Source: Linyphia triangularis (Eukaryota; Arthropoda; Arachnida; Araneae; Linyphiidae). Taken from it: a stretch of 64,000 nt of DNA. The stretch lies in the NCBI GenBank assembly GCA_963978545.1, contig OZ021721.1, forward strand, positions 97,885,918 through 97,949,917, written 5' to 3'. Under the pieces are notes generated by a model that did no database searches, was not told the DNA's origin, and saw only the letters and a program-made list of their open reading frames with translations. Below, piece by piece: positions 52,345 to 64,000 of this stretch; positions within the stretch are counted from its first letter, which is position 1, and each line of letters starts with the position of its first letter. The position numbers and the translations under genes are program-made.

Positions 52345-52412
52345 GCAATTAGATCAGGCAAATGACTTGGCAGCTCGCAAACCCAATTCCCTTTTATACA
52401 CTCCAGATGGAT
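52345..52412 (+). other. Possible short exon-like segment
   Basis: After TTTTTGCAG comes a run of codons for QLDQANDLAARKPNSLLYTP followed by a stop. The acceptor looks good but the segment is short and isolated. Confidence 0.2.
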
Positions 52413-52559
52413 AACAACAGAAAGCAGAGTACTTATGCGAGTGAATGTAAACCATCAGATGATCTCAAGCAAGTGGTATTCTTTATTTTAAATTGTTACA
52501 TGCCCCATTGATTTCGAATTTTAAAAAAAGTTAATTTTCAAAAGGATCTAAAAACATAT

Positions 52560-52850
52560 ATGAGGCTATTCGATTGTCTCGATACCTCCCTGAATATTTA
52601 CTGGAAGTTTTAAACTCAGTTATTGAACGAAATGCTTTCTTTCCTCACCAAAAAAATTTGATTTCGGCAATGATTTTGTACAAAAGAAGAGATATAAGAG
52701 AACTGAGGCGTCGGGCTCTGAAATTTCGAGAACTTTCCTAGAGAAAGACAATCAGGCATTTCAAGGCAACCAAACTTAACTTTATTGCCACTGATTACGT
52801 AGACATAATTAATTGGAATGCTCGTAGTAGAGATTTCCTCCTTTGTTAAG
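52560..52850 (+). pseudogene. Degenerate unknown protein remnant
   Basis: The plus-strand frame reads RLSRYLPEYLLEVLNSVIER, FFPHQKNLISAMILYKRRDI and LRRRALKFREL, then TAG, then LNFIATDYVDIINWNARSRD. It looks like decayed coding sequence; the last block recalls uncharacterised proteins often encoded by arthropod repeats. That is recollection, not a match I can prove. Confidence 0.35.
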
Positions 52851-53069
52851 AGTAGCAAATGAACATTAGTTAGTAACAACTGGCTCATCCGAGGTTGCAC
52901 AGCTGTATTGGAGGAAACAGGGGAAGACTGGAAGATTGGCTAGTCTGGCCGAGCATAGTTCCAAAATACATGATTTTTCATCAAACAAACAAGTCCAAAC
53001 CACCACATAGTTTTGTTTCTCATAAATACAATATCCCAAGATGAAAACTGTACATCGACATTTCAAAAC

Positions 53070-54129
53070 CTCTTCCTATATTTTATCCAGAATTAGGTGA
53101 AATTGGCTAGTATTGATTCCAACGACCGATTCACAACGTTCCACAACGAGATTGGCCTATGTCTGGTGAAATTGACCAGTGTTTCTGTGCTACTAGGAAC
53201 CATTGAAATCAGACTTCAACTCGTTTCCTTGTCACTTCACAAGCTGTGAAGAGAGACAAGACAAAAAGGGGGTGACGCTGACGCTGACGCAAAAGACGTT
53301 AGGACAACACTTTTTTTTTTTAAAGATCCATAATGCTCGACTTTTCCACAAAAGTTTCCTTCAAAATGCATCACTGGGGTAGAAAGCTCGAGAAAAAAGT
53401 GAACCAAATGAATAATAGCATGTTTTTTTTTAAATGTAAGAAATAACATTAGTACCCATTTTACAGAAAAATCGTTATTTCTTAAAAACAATTTTACTTT
53501 TGAGTATTTTAAATTATTAATATATGTTTTAAAAATGTATAAAATAGTGTTTTCCTGTATTATACCACCCTTTCACTACACATTGCAAACTATTGCCTTT
53601 TAATTATATAATGTTTAGAAATTTAAAAAAAATTAGGAAAAATAGTTATTTTTTGTATTTTCTCCAAGGTGAATGCGCGATCAGAAGATAATTTTTTTTT
53701 TACAGTTTTTCTTATCAAGATGTGTATCAACTTTGTTCACCTCATGCATTTTAAAAATAAAAAATTATTATGAAACCACCCTAATGCATGTATATCTCCT
53801 GAAGTTGTTCGCAATCCATAATCGTATATAAATATACCTCCTCCTCCATGTATATGTATATGCGTGGAGAAGGAGGGATATTTTTTGTTTTTTAGGGTAT
53901 TTTTAATTCAATTTAAATGTTACATTTATCATTTTTAGTGTTCAAAGTCAAAATAATTAAATGAAAACCTTTCTTTCGAAAAGCATTACTATACATAATA
54001 TTAACGACCCTAGTACAAAAATCTTCATTGAAATAGAACTGTAATTATCGAGATAAAAGTAATAAGAGTCAGTCTCTCATCGAATATGCAATAAATCAGA
54101 AGATTTTTCAAAAAGTAATATGTAACAAA

Positions 54130-54166
<37 letters not shown>

Positions 54167-55900
54167 CTAAGGTCTAAAAATGATATTTATGTTTCGCATA
54201 GAGATAGTAGTTTGTGGATGAGAAGCTCCAAAATCATCCTATTTAGTATGAATGCTATGGAGAGGGCCTAGATGTTTAAATGTAATTAAAATAAAATGAT
54301 AAAAAATTCCTGGGTTGTACAAGGCAGAATTGTCAATAGTAGGCCTTAATTAACAGTAACTTAAAAAAAATATATATATATTCTAGCACTTTTATAAGGT
54401 TACCTCGCATTGTCTTGTAGTCTTTCCAGTCTATCGCCAGAGCAGTCTATCCAGTTGTTCATCTATTATTTTCATGGCATTGCTCCACAAACTGGTTTTG
54501 TGATGTCATGTGCCCCTGTGTATGCCCACCAATATGATTGTGAAATATTGCCAGATGCCTATTACTTTGAAAAAGTTACGTAGTTGCAACAGCTTTTTTC
54601 CACTCAACTCTTTAACAAGAACTAGAACAAGAATCACAACACTATCAAATAGTTGAACTTGCTAAACTTGCCTAAGCTCGTATAGAATATATCAAACTTT
54701 GATCCATATTTTTTGCCCGGTAATTTTTTTTTTATAGTATCATGAAATAATATCTGGTAATATTAATAAAATATATTGTTGTTGCTAATTTATTTTTCTA
54801 TTGTTTGTAAATATCTCACTTGACGATCAATCCGAAAGAGAACAATGAAGAATTAATTTACTTGACATGATATTATGTGAAATACTTTTATGTCTTTTTT
54901 TAAATGTAGAATGCTTTCCAAAACCAAATCGGTGTTGAAAAGACATATGTACTATGATGGGACATGATAGTACATATGTCTTTTCACATGACTTTTGGTT
55001 TCTGGGAATCATTGAAACCAAAAGTCTGTTCTACGCCACTGCCAATTAGACGGATTTATGCAAATAGCTGGTAATCAAGGAAGGGTTCGAAATTAAGTTT
55101 TTGTATTGTTGAATTTAGCTCATCAAATATCTATTATAAAACAGTTATGTGACACTTCGAAAAATCTTCCATTGCAGTTTTCCAGAAATTCGTTGCTTAC
55201 CTAGTATTTGCCAAAAGCTGTCCAATTGCTTCACATCGGATTTTTTTTTTATTTCCGCTAAATATTTAATTTGGTTTTTGCATACTAATATTATATCATT
55301 CCTTCAAAAGGCTAATAATATTTAAATAGCTACTTAGGCAAAAAATCAGCAAAGTGCTTAGTAGTTGAAATTTATCTTCAAATGTGAAATAGTATGATGT
55401 CTGACATTTAGGAGAGCAGTTGTCAGTTATGTTGTGATGTGTAAGGTCTATTTACGATATTCTAAAAGTAAAGCATAACTATTATTTGTCATCGCACAAT
55501 GCAGTAGCTGTGGCACTTTAATGAATTTTTAGAGGGTGCTGGGGTTAATGTTTTTTCTCTTTAATGCCCTTTTCATTCTAGTTTCTAATATCAAGCAAGA
55601 CCTAATATTTTATTATTGAACCACCAAGTTTAGTTTCTCCATTCTATCTCAATTTTAAGGCATATAATTTCTTTCCTCATTTTGAATACTGCTACGCAAT
55701 TTTTATAAGGTATTATAAAGATCTTAACCCTCTTTGAAGTGTATATCAAAACACTTTTCCAGTAGAAACATTTTGGAGTTGAATTTTTAAAGATGTCTGC
55801 TAATACAAACTAACTGCAAAGATAGTGTTGCTCATTACCAAGTAGTGAACAACACATCTATCTTAGTTGAAATAAGATTTTTGTAGCTTAATTTACAATT
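53070..55900. other. Non-coding stretch
   Basis: AT-rich, with a poly-A run at 54137-54164 and the hairpin at 54937-54985. No gene was recognised. Confidence 0.4.
54937..54985. repeat. Perfect 19-bp hairpin in a longer imperfect palindrome
   Basis: GAAAAGACATATGTACTAT is exactly inverted after an 11-bp loop. Imperfect pairing continues outward for about 25 bp, through AAAACCAAATCGG against TTTTGGTTTCTGG. It is either a small MITE or a folded-RNA candidate. Confidence 0.75.
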
Positions 55901-55917
55901 CTTAACCTTTATTTTTT

Positions 55918-56735
55918 AATCATCATCATCCATGGTGCGACAGCCCAGGTTGCGCCAAGGCCTTCTGAACCAGATGTTTCCAGCTGCCCTATTTGCAGCC
56001 AAACTCGTCCAATTTCTAGAATTGAGAGTTAAACAGTCCTCCTCAACAGCATCCGCCCATTGAAGCCTGGGTCTTCCTCTTCTTTGTGTGGTGACAGGTC
56101 TCGCTGCAAAAATTTCCTTTAAAGCATTATTGTTATTCATACGAATGATATGTCCGACCCAATTGAGACGGCTTATTTTCATGTAATGAACAACATCTGG
56201 CTCTTTATACATTCAATATAATTTGAAGTTGAATCTCCTACGCCATACTCCATTTTCCTGAATTCCTCCGATTATACTTCTCAGTCTTTTCTCTCGAAAG
56301 TTCCTAAAAATCTCTCCTTCCTCATGGTCGTGATCCATGTCTCTGAGGCGTAGAACAGGATGGATGAGGGTCTTATAAAGTAAAATCTTCCTCTTTCTTG
56401 ACAAGAGGTTAGATCTAAACAAATGTCTTAATCCATAAAATGCTCTACTAGCTGTAGCCATGCATCTCTTTATTTCAGGCATGATATCATTATTTTTACC
56501 AAACATCGATCCCAGATAAACGAACTCCGTGAATGTTTCAAATTTGTGATCTCCAATAAAAAAAATAAGGTTGAAGAGAAATATTTTGAATAACAGGCAT
56601 ATACTTAGTTTTATCTTGGTTGATAATAAGGCCCATTGGTTTAGCCTTCCTCTCAAATGCTTAGACTAGAAATCTTTTATTTCTGGCCACCAAGGCAATG
56701 TCATCTGCAAATGCCAGTACTTTTTTTTAATAGCA
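55918..56735 (-). pseudogene. 5'-truncated LINE, RT palm to C-terminus
   Basis: On the minus strand: LAFADDIALVAR (reverse transcriptase active site), TEFVYLGSMFGKNND, FREKRLRSIIGG and NGVWRRRFNFKLY, then in another frame PDVVHYMKISRLNWVGHIIR and RRGRPRLQWADAVEEDC. It ends in a (GAT)n tail at 55918. This FADD-type RT with a GAT-repeat tail fits an RTE-like LINE. Frameshifts are present. Confidence 0.88.
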
Positions 56736-57194
56736 AAAGTATATTTTATGGTAGTTATATATTTTTCATGATAAAAGTATTCAATAGTTTTCTTTCTTCA
56801 AAGATCATTGACCCTTTTCTTTAATGGGACTAAGCATTAAAATTATTTCTCCTTTAATAAGGTGTCTTATTTTTTTTTACCCATTCCTATGATTTTCAAT
56901 CCTCTATCTCCAAAGCAGTTTGTTCCTGTTACATATAAATTATTTCAAATGTATTCCTACTAGATAGTTCAGCATGGTAATCAAAAATATATATATTAAG
57001 TATCACAAAGATATGGCACTGGTTTTCGACAAAGCTATTTAACATAATATAATAACCCACCCTATCAGTAGTGGTGGCAACTGGGTGTTTGAAAGTGCTG
57101 AAACTGAGAGGAAACAAATTGTACTATTTTGCTGTTAAACACAATATAAGTTCAAAAATATAAGGAGGTAACTGTCACCTTTTGACCACCCACT

Positions 57195-58901
57195 GGGCAA
57201 TTCCATGATAGGGTAAACCAAGCAACCAAATTTTCAAAATTATTATTTTTAAACAAATAAAGTGTAATTTTAAAGCTAAAGAACTGAATTTTAAGATGTA
57301 GTGAACCATAATGTGATAAATTGGGAGGCCTTAATTATAAGTCAATAATACATACATTCGTAAGTTACATTCTGCGACTGTGAAAGAAATTTTTTTCTTC
57401 TAAATATATAATTATAATATTTTTAAAATCCATTAACATATTATAAATTATATGCCAACCTTCTGCCTTGAAATTAGATGTGTCGCAATAATTTTTTGAT
57501 ATTTTAAAGAATTTCAAAAAGGTACTTACGTTATTTTACGACCAACACCAAAACATCTAATAGTTTATGCTGTGTGGTTTACATAAATGCAAATAATCCA
57601 CAATTTTGTTTTAAAAGCAAGATTGTATGCCTCTTTCATGCTATATATTAAAATTTTGTTAATATTCAGTAATTCTTATATAAATCATTGTGTCGGTTGT
57701 AAAAAATAATTTTACGACCTACACCGTTATATCTTCAAAAACATGCATCTAATTTAAGCTTTAAATTATAGTTTAGTATTTAAACAAACTAAAAACTATA
57801 ATTAAAAAAAAAGAATACTGTATATATGTTTTACACTTATTAGACTGTTATTTTACATTTTATCTAATTTGTTTAACCTGAATGTTGTATACCGTATTTG
57901 GAATTACTATACAAAATATAGAGAATATAATTTTTTAACACCTCAACTTAAAGTTTTAGTTTGAAGTTATACCAAGAAAATATCTGCCTTTTATTGTTAG
58001 GTTTAAAATCATCAACCAATCTCCCTCCTGAATTTTCTGATTTTATAAATGTGTTTGCATGTGACTCATCATCCAAAATGTGTTTGTCTATTCAATACAG
58101 TAGTTGCAGGATTAAAATTCTTAACTTCAAACTTGACAATGACCTAGAGAATCAACCAGTAAAATGGTAAAAGGCGATATAAAGAAGGATAAGGAGGAAA
58201 TCTTTCACTATAAAAGAAACGTTTGAATTAGTAAACCATTTTTATACGTTTATGAAACAAAATGAAGCAATAATATTTGAAGATTTTAAGTCAGAAGTTT
58301 ACAAAAAAATATAGTAATTCAGTCGAATATTTTCTGAAACTAGGCCATTTTTCATATAAATTAAAATTTACAATAAAATATTTATGGTATATTACTAAAA
58401 GTTAACTTAAGTTTTACATTTGTTTTATAACTATGTCTATTTTCATTGACCCAAAGGTTTATTAGCACATTTTACGACCAACAACATATTTTTTCACACA
58501 ATTTATAACCGACACCAAAGTTTTGCAACCAACACTGAAAGAAAAATAATTTTAATTCATTTATATTATAAACTATTTTATTGGAAAAAGGCATAATATG
58601 CTTTAACCATTCATACACTTTAGAATAAAAATTACCTTAAATTGATATTGCTTAACAATTCACAGACTTTTGATAATTTGTAAGACGTAGTCAAGTTTCT
58701 TAATTTGTATGTTTACGACCAACACCAAATTTGAAATATTTTTAATTCTTATTTAAAACATTTTAATGCATGTTTCCTATATGTTGCAATATAGTAAACA
58801 TTTAAAAATAAATTTTATAATTTTCAATTATTTATTCTAAAAATTGGGTTTATGTGTGAAGATTTTCTTCAATTTTTACAACCGACACCGTGGAATTGCC
58901 C
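57195..58901. mobile_element. DNA element with a seven-fold repeated internal motif
   Basis: The ends GGGCAATTCCA are inverted at both termini and flanked by CACT on both sides (57191-57194 and 58902-58905). The interior has seven plus-orientation copies of a motif near TTTACGACCAACACCAAA: about 57535, 57711, 58472, 58504, 58521, 58707 and 58875, the last fused to the right end. No transposase was recognised. Confidence 0.75.
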
Positions 58902-59163
58902 CACTTCTATTTGCTACAACTGTATCCAATGTTTGATTAATGGAATGAAGCAATGGGTGCAATCAAGATTGATACCAATATTAAAATGATCATTCCGAAT
59001 CAAAATGTCCCATGAAAATTATATTCTTTATGATTTGGGATAACACATCTTGCATTATACATAAAAATATAGGTTACAATAAGTTGATTGTAGGTTATGT
59101 ATATTGAATTTTGAGACGAGAATGTCGCTAAGTTATATATTTTATTTGTCAGATTTAAACCAT

Positions 59164-60160
59164 TTGTTGTTGTTGTTGTTTCTAATCTCCCTTTTGTCTG
59201 ACGAAGTCAGACAATATCAGTGAAGCCATTGACATTAATGAAGTCTGACACTAGTTGTGGACAGTTATAAATGTCCTCCCAGTCCAGTCCAAGGCAGTCC
59301 AAAATGTGCTGAGGTGAAGCCTGTTCTTTTTGGCATTTAGGGCAAAGAGGAAAATTTTTCCTTCCCCCGGAATATGTGAGGCCTTTAAGGTGACCACTAG
59401 CAAGTCGGGACAGACGGGTATTGGTGTGCCTATCACAAGGAAGAGATAGGGAGTGTCCTGGCTTTTTGGCTTTATACCATTCGTGAGATGGAGGTATATG
59501 CCATTTCGCTTTATTTTGAGCTATTTTCTTTGAGTATAACTCTTGATATGTGAGTTCTTGAGTAGAGAGGACAGGGTGTTCTAGTCCCTCCTTAGCAAGA
59601 GTGTCGGCCAATTCATTTCCGTGGATGTCTACATGTGACGGGATCCACTGAAAGTGCACTTTGTGCAGTCGGGATATGCTCTTGACTTTGCGTATTATGG
59701 ATAGACTGGTTTTGTCTCCCACGAGGGCCCAGTTTTTAAGGTGTTGAATGGAACTTCGGCTATCGGATAGAATCCATAAGTCTCCGTAGTTGACCTCGCC
59801 AAAGATATTCTCTAAACCCAGGTCAATTGCTATTAATTCGCTTCGAAAGACAGAGCAGAAATCTGGATTACGTTGTTTAATAGAATGTTTCTCTACGGGC
59901 GTTTCTATATAAATTCCACTGCCTGCCTGTATATCTATTTTGCTGCCATCTGTATAGATTTTGAGTCAATTGAAGGAATTTGATTAATAATTTCCAATGC
60001 CAATTGCCTAAGAAATTCCGGACAACATTCATTCTTATTAAGTGTGGTGGGAAGGCAATCAATAAAATCAACATTGGAGAGTCCATCGTAAGTGTTCAAA
60101 TTAGTTAAACCATTTGTTTTGGGTACCAACATATATTTCTGCAGTTGCTTTATATAATTA
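59164..60160 (-). pseudogene. 5'-truncated LINE with RNase H
   Basis: The minus-strand frame holds KIYTDGSKIDIQAGSGIYIE, FRSELIAIDLGLE, ILSDSRSSIQHLKNW and HFQWIPSHVDIHGNELADTL, giving D-E-D-D RNase H residues in order. A zinc knuckle CPKCQKEQASPQHILDC follows. There is one frameshift near 59965. The 3' end at about 59164 has an AAC-repeat tail. The I/Jockey-like group is likely. Confidence 0.9.
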
Positions 60161-60169
60161 CTAAGTGAT

Positions 60170-61260
60170 GAAATTCAAAGACTTTCTATTGGTCTATTTA
60201 AAATTTTGAGCAGGAAAATATGTTATAAACAGTGGCTCTATATATAAGAAAACTTACAGACATGTCCTTTTCTTTAATAAATTGTATGTCACAGAATAAT
60301 GAAAGTATTATCACAGATAGCTTTTAATTAGGGAAAAAGTTTTTAAAATAAAACTTTGGATTTTAAGAAATGAATTTTTTATTTTCCTGCTATTGATCAG
60401 TCTATGACTACCAATCCGATTCTGGCAGCACACCATAACAGTTATGCTTAACTCTTTGGCATGAATGTATAAGGGCCTACAGGAAGCCTCGAGAAAGTTT
60501 CCTTAAACACAGCAGATCTACCTCCTTGTTTGACACATACTATAAGACAGACAGGAGCAGAGGCATATTCAAATAAAAATTTACGAGGGGAAACAAACAT
60601 TGAAAATTGATTTGGACCGTAACCATTAAATGCTTTGATATATTCATACCCTGCCTTTTATCACTTCACAAACACTTGTTAAAATACTGACAAACATTAC
60701 CATATTTTTTAAAAACAAATTTAATGAACTCTGATTTAATTTCTTTGCAGAAAATCCAATTATCGTGGAATTAATAACCAGTTTTTTTCTGGACTAGTAT
60801 TTATAAATTGCCTCAATTGGATTTAGCCTGAATCAAAATATTTGGCTAGCAAATATATTTCAATGTTCAATAGAACAATTCAACCTCAAGTTGTACTGGA
60901 AAAAAAAAATTTAGATTTTTAGGAAAATATTTTTTGTTCAGTCAGTTACAGTTTGATTCTGTATTAAATAATATAATAATAAAAGTGGCAGATAAAAATA
61001 TTTCATGTAATTCATTTAGAAAACTCTGTAAATAATTTATTTAACCGTCAATCAGTGGTGGGTCATGGTTGAAAATGTTAGTTCAGCCGGAAACATGCGA
61101 CTCCCCTCTCAACCTCGCACACTTTCCTCAATCCATTATGAACGCAAATTTTTTTATACTGTAACTCAAATCAAAGTTTCCTTTTGATTTGCATAAAGTA
61201 ACATCATAAAATAAGAACTATTAATCAAATAATTTTATGTAGTTTTTGATTGACTTTTTT
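60170..61260. other. Non-coding stretch, nothing recognised
   Basis: AT-rich sequence without repeats or frames that I could assign. Confidence 0.4.
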
Positions 61261-61264
61261 AAAA

Positions 61265-61580
61265 TATGGCCTCTAAATGCAAGTTCTTGTTTGCTTAAAA
61301 ACAATACTGCTTTGATCGGTAATTGCATGAAGCGTTTACCGAGCTACCTTTTTGTTAAATTCAACAATATAAAGTCGAGTGTTTTCCTTTATGCAGCAGC
61401 TTTTTGAGTTTCACTTCGTATCAATTTAAAAGAGTTTTTTAAATGTTCGATTGAACCCTCATGTGTTTTAAATGCTCATGGCCTCTAAATGTAAGTTCTT
61501 GTTTACTCAAAAACAATACTGCTTTGATCGGTAATTGCATGAGACGTTTACAGAGCTACCTTTTTGTTAAATTAATTACA
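61265..61580. repeat. Direct duplication of ~105 bp
   Basis: The segment from ATGGCCTCTAAATGCAAG (about 61266) to CTACCTTTTTGTTAAATT recurs at about 61478-61580 with a few substitutions. The repeat distance is about 213 bp. Confidence 0.85.
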
Positions 61581-62705
61581 CTATTCCAAACACCCTTTTT
61601 AATGGCGACTATCAAACATGGCCAACAAAACAATTTTTGTTGGAAGAAAAACTACCTCATAACCACGATAAAAGCACATACCAAGATGAAAGGAAAATTT
61701 TGCTGTCGGTCTATCTTGATCTTTAAGTTGTTGGCATTTATCATCATCTTTCTATTTTCTAAAATGAGTTTCAAGCAAGACTCAAACTTCATCATAACGA
61801 ACTCCATATTTCAAAATAGTTAACTTAAGAAATTATAAGACAACTCATGTGTAAGTATTACGAAAATTATTTCCCATTTAGAGAAATTCTAAAAAATTTC
61901 CCTTCCCGTCAACCCGTCTTCGCCAATTCACAAAAAGTCAATCAGATCATCGTATTTCCAAGTAAAGCCAAAATTGTATTATTCCTCTTAGGCTGAACTT
62001 TGCCATACGCAAAGGAATGGAGGAAAAAGTTCATAGTAACAGCTCTGCCAAATCTTAATTTCACAAACTGTAGTTGGCTCGGGGGACACCAATTTGGGTT
62101 GATTTGAAGGTTATTTTTCCACCTGAAATTGTGCATAGAGGCAACAGGTTTGACATTTATTGAAATTTTGTTCACCTACCGTGGAAATTCCATCTTTTCA
62201 ATTCTAATCTTAATTTAAGAAAATTTGTATAATATATAAATTTTTTTTGTAATTATAAATAAATGGTGCACCTCGTCTTAACTTACTGTGCCCCACAAGC
62301 CGCTACTGCCATCAGTAAAGGATTAATTCTTTAATAAATGTTCTGGGCAATTATAATTAAAATTATATTTTTAAATCCATGGTTTCTTCCTTCTCAGACA
62401 CGTAAAAGATTGAGTTTCTACAGGAACATGAGCCGAGTTCTTGTATTCATGGTCTAGGTGTGATAGATAATTCATTGTTGGCTTTAAATTTGTTCAACCC
62501 TGAAGCAGTAATTGTTCTTTTGCGTAAAGAGTCTACCTTTAAGGTTCAATATATGACCCATTCATTGCTAATGCTTTGTTAATAGAATAATTATAAGCCG
62601 AGTAAAGTCAAATGTATGAGATGAGTCAAAGATAAATGTATTGTTGATTTGCAACATTTGAAGGCTTTACTCAAAATGTTAAGCTCTCTAGCTGAAATTC
62701 CATAT

Positions 62706-63699
62706 GGGGTCGTTCAAATATTACATAAGCATGTTTTTGGTAATTTTTGACCCTCCTCCCCCCTTGTCAGCAAAAATAAGCAAATCGCATACCCCCCCCC
62801 CCCCTCTATAATTACGTAAGCATACGGTACTCCCCCCCCCCCCCGCTCCTGATTTTTTAAATTTTTTTTTGTAACGTTAATAATCTAAAAAAAAGTTAGG
62901 ATTCAATGCAAATAATGAACTTTAACTTAATTTTTTCTAGTTGCCTTTCGCAACTCTTCTTCGACTCTTTTTAACACCAACACTTCTAGTTCTTCGTCAT
63001 TCTTAGAGGCATTTTTAAAATGATGCCATACCTCATTATTTATATCCTGAATATCTTTCAAGGGTTTGTTTGATGTAGACTTTTTAAAAGCTTCAAGCAG
63101 CTTTTTATATAAAATTTCACGAAATGAAGACATATGTTTGTTTTAAAAAGCAAATAGAAAGCAGAGCAACTATATTTGCTTAATCTTCAAAAAGTTCAAG
63201 AAGGATTGCAGTGGAAAAAGAAACTTGTTCAAAACACAACTCAATTCGGAATCTTGAACCTTAAACCAACTACTATTCCATCTTAGGCGCCCGCCAGTCG
63301 CCAAGCGAAACAAAAACAAAAATTGTCTGTCACATAAGTTAGGTTTAATGTAGGATTCACGTCTCCAAACACCCAAAAGAGGGGAATCCCCTTTATTCAT
63401 TTTGAAACTGCAGTATTTTGCATCATCAATGTTTGATTGTAATTGGCTGAAGGCAGCGTACATCACTCTTATGTGACGTAAGTTTAAATCCTTTAGATAG
63501 ATTTGAATGGAAAGTCACCTATCCTAGAACTTGTTGTACAAAAGTGAAATTTTTTGTAAGTTTCAATTTTTTTTTAGAAATAAAGGGATTATTAAATGCT
63601 TACGTAAGCATCACTCATACCCCCTCCCCCCTTGTCAGCAAAAATAAGCAAATCGCTACCCCCCCCCCCCAGGTGCTTACGTAATATTTGAACGGCCCC
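62706..63699. mobile_element. ~1-kb DNA transposon with C-rich subterminal direct repeats
   Basis: The ends GGGGTCGTTCAAATATTAC and (inverted) GGGGCCGTTCAAATATTAC have TAT on both sides. Inside each end the block CTTGTCAGCAAAAATAAGCA plus C runs occurs in the same direction, so these are direct rather than inverted repeats. The interior holds a short open frame at 62927-63133. Confidence 0.82.
62927..63133 (-). CDS. 68-codon open frame inside the 1-kb transposon
   Basis: Starts ATGTCTTCATTTCG and encodes a highly charged, probably helical peptide with SFREILYKKLLEAFKKSTSN and ELEVLVLKRVEEELRKATRK. Its composition is unlike the flanking low-complexity sequence. No family was recognised. It may be what remains of a transposon accessory protein or a captured exon. 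Confidence 0.4.
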   Translation of the reverse strand: MSSFREILYKKLLEAFKKSTSNKPLKDIQDINNEVWHHFKNASKNDEELEVLVLKRVEEELRKATRKN

Positions 63700-64000
63700 T
63701 ATGATGTAAAATGGGAATTTGCTGCTGCTCATTTTTCAGTTGTTAATCATTTTCAAGCCATTGTGGATTTAAATAAATGTTGAGTGTTTGTAGTTCTAAA
63801 CTTATGCTTTCTGGACAGGATTGATGTTGATTTTAATGTAAACAAAATACTGAACAGACAGTTACTTGTGTGCTGCAGTGAAATAAAATCCTAAATCTTA
63901 ATCCCAATTCTGAATTCATTTTGGAACTAATTTTGTTATACAAGATATAAAATCTTTTGACCTTCTTTATGTTACTTCAGTTTCTAAACTTTTAGTCTAT

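Noticed and set aside
61942..62175. 77-codon minus-strand frame as a gene
   Set aside because: No start context, splice signals or family motif; alternative frames look equally coding-like, so it is left unannotated.

Overview
This window reads as animal nuclear DNA, most likely from an arthropod and plausibly a chelicerate such as an orb-weaving spider. It is very AT-rich and intron-rich, with AATAAA polyadenylation signals. It is packed with Tc1, hAT, gypsy, LINE and tRNA-derived SINE copies of arthropod type. The spider assignment is inference from general character, not from a diagnostic gene.

One conserved host gene dominates. It lies on the minus strand and runs from a start codon at 47792 leftward past position 1. 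Eleven coding exons can be placed with matching splice phases. Together they encode about 574 residues of an AidB-like acyl-CoA dehydrogenase; the last few dozen residues lie beyond the left edge. Its third intron is about 30 kb (14868-45044).

That intron is a nest of insertions. A LINE reverse-transcriptase fragment (about 14.97-15.25 kb) was entered by a Tc1/Tc3-like transposon (left end 15256, transposase remnant 43308-44040). A Ty3/gypsy retrotransposon then entered the transposon (LTRs 15466-15770 and 42971-43275, identical by eye, flanked by GACA). A 23,071-bp element then entered the gypsy pol gene (18539-41609). It splits pol between RNase H and integrase and carries matching 13-bp ends (CCCTA[A/C]TAACCAT). 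A 2-bp CA target repeat restores the pol reading frame exactly when one copy is removed. Inside its ends sit two long arrays of the same 91-bp repeat in opposite orientation, about 25 and about 13 copies, like an oversized foldback element. Its roughly 19-kb interior carries older degenerate transposons, a Helitron-like 3' end, a GC-richer block and a candidate small two-exon gene of unknown function. No transposase was recognised in it. This young, uncharacterised foldback element is the main candidate for something new.

Left of the nest (1-14.7 kb) are the last eight coding exons of the dehydrogenase gene that lie in the window, spaced by introns holding hAT and other miniature elements (2.6, 4.1, 5.8, 8.0 and 8.3 kb), tandem arrays (9.6-9.9 kb), a degenerate LTR element (9.9-11.4 kb), two tRNA-derived SINEs and a deleted Tc1. 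Right of the nest (45-64 kb) are the first three exons, then AT-rich sequence with LINE fragments at 46.1, 55.9 and 59.2 kb. Two further DNA elements stand out there. One at 57195-58901 has a short motif repeated seven times. One at 62706-63699 has an open 68-codon frame. No rRNA, CRISPR array, functional tRNA gene or bacterial-type operon was seen.
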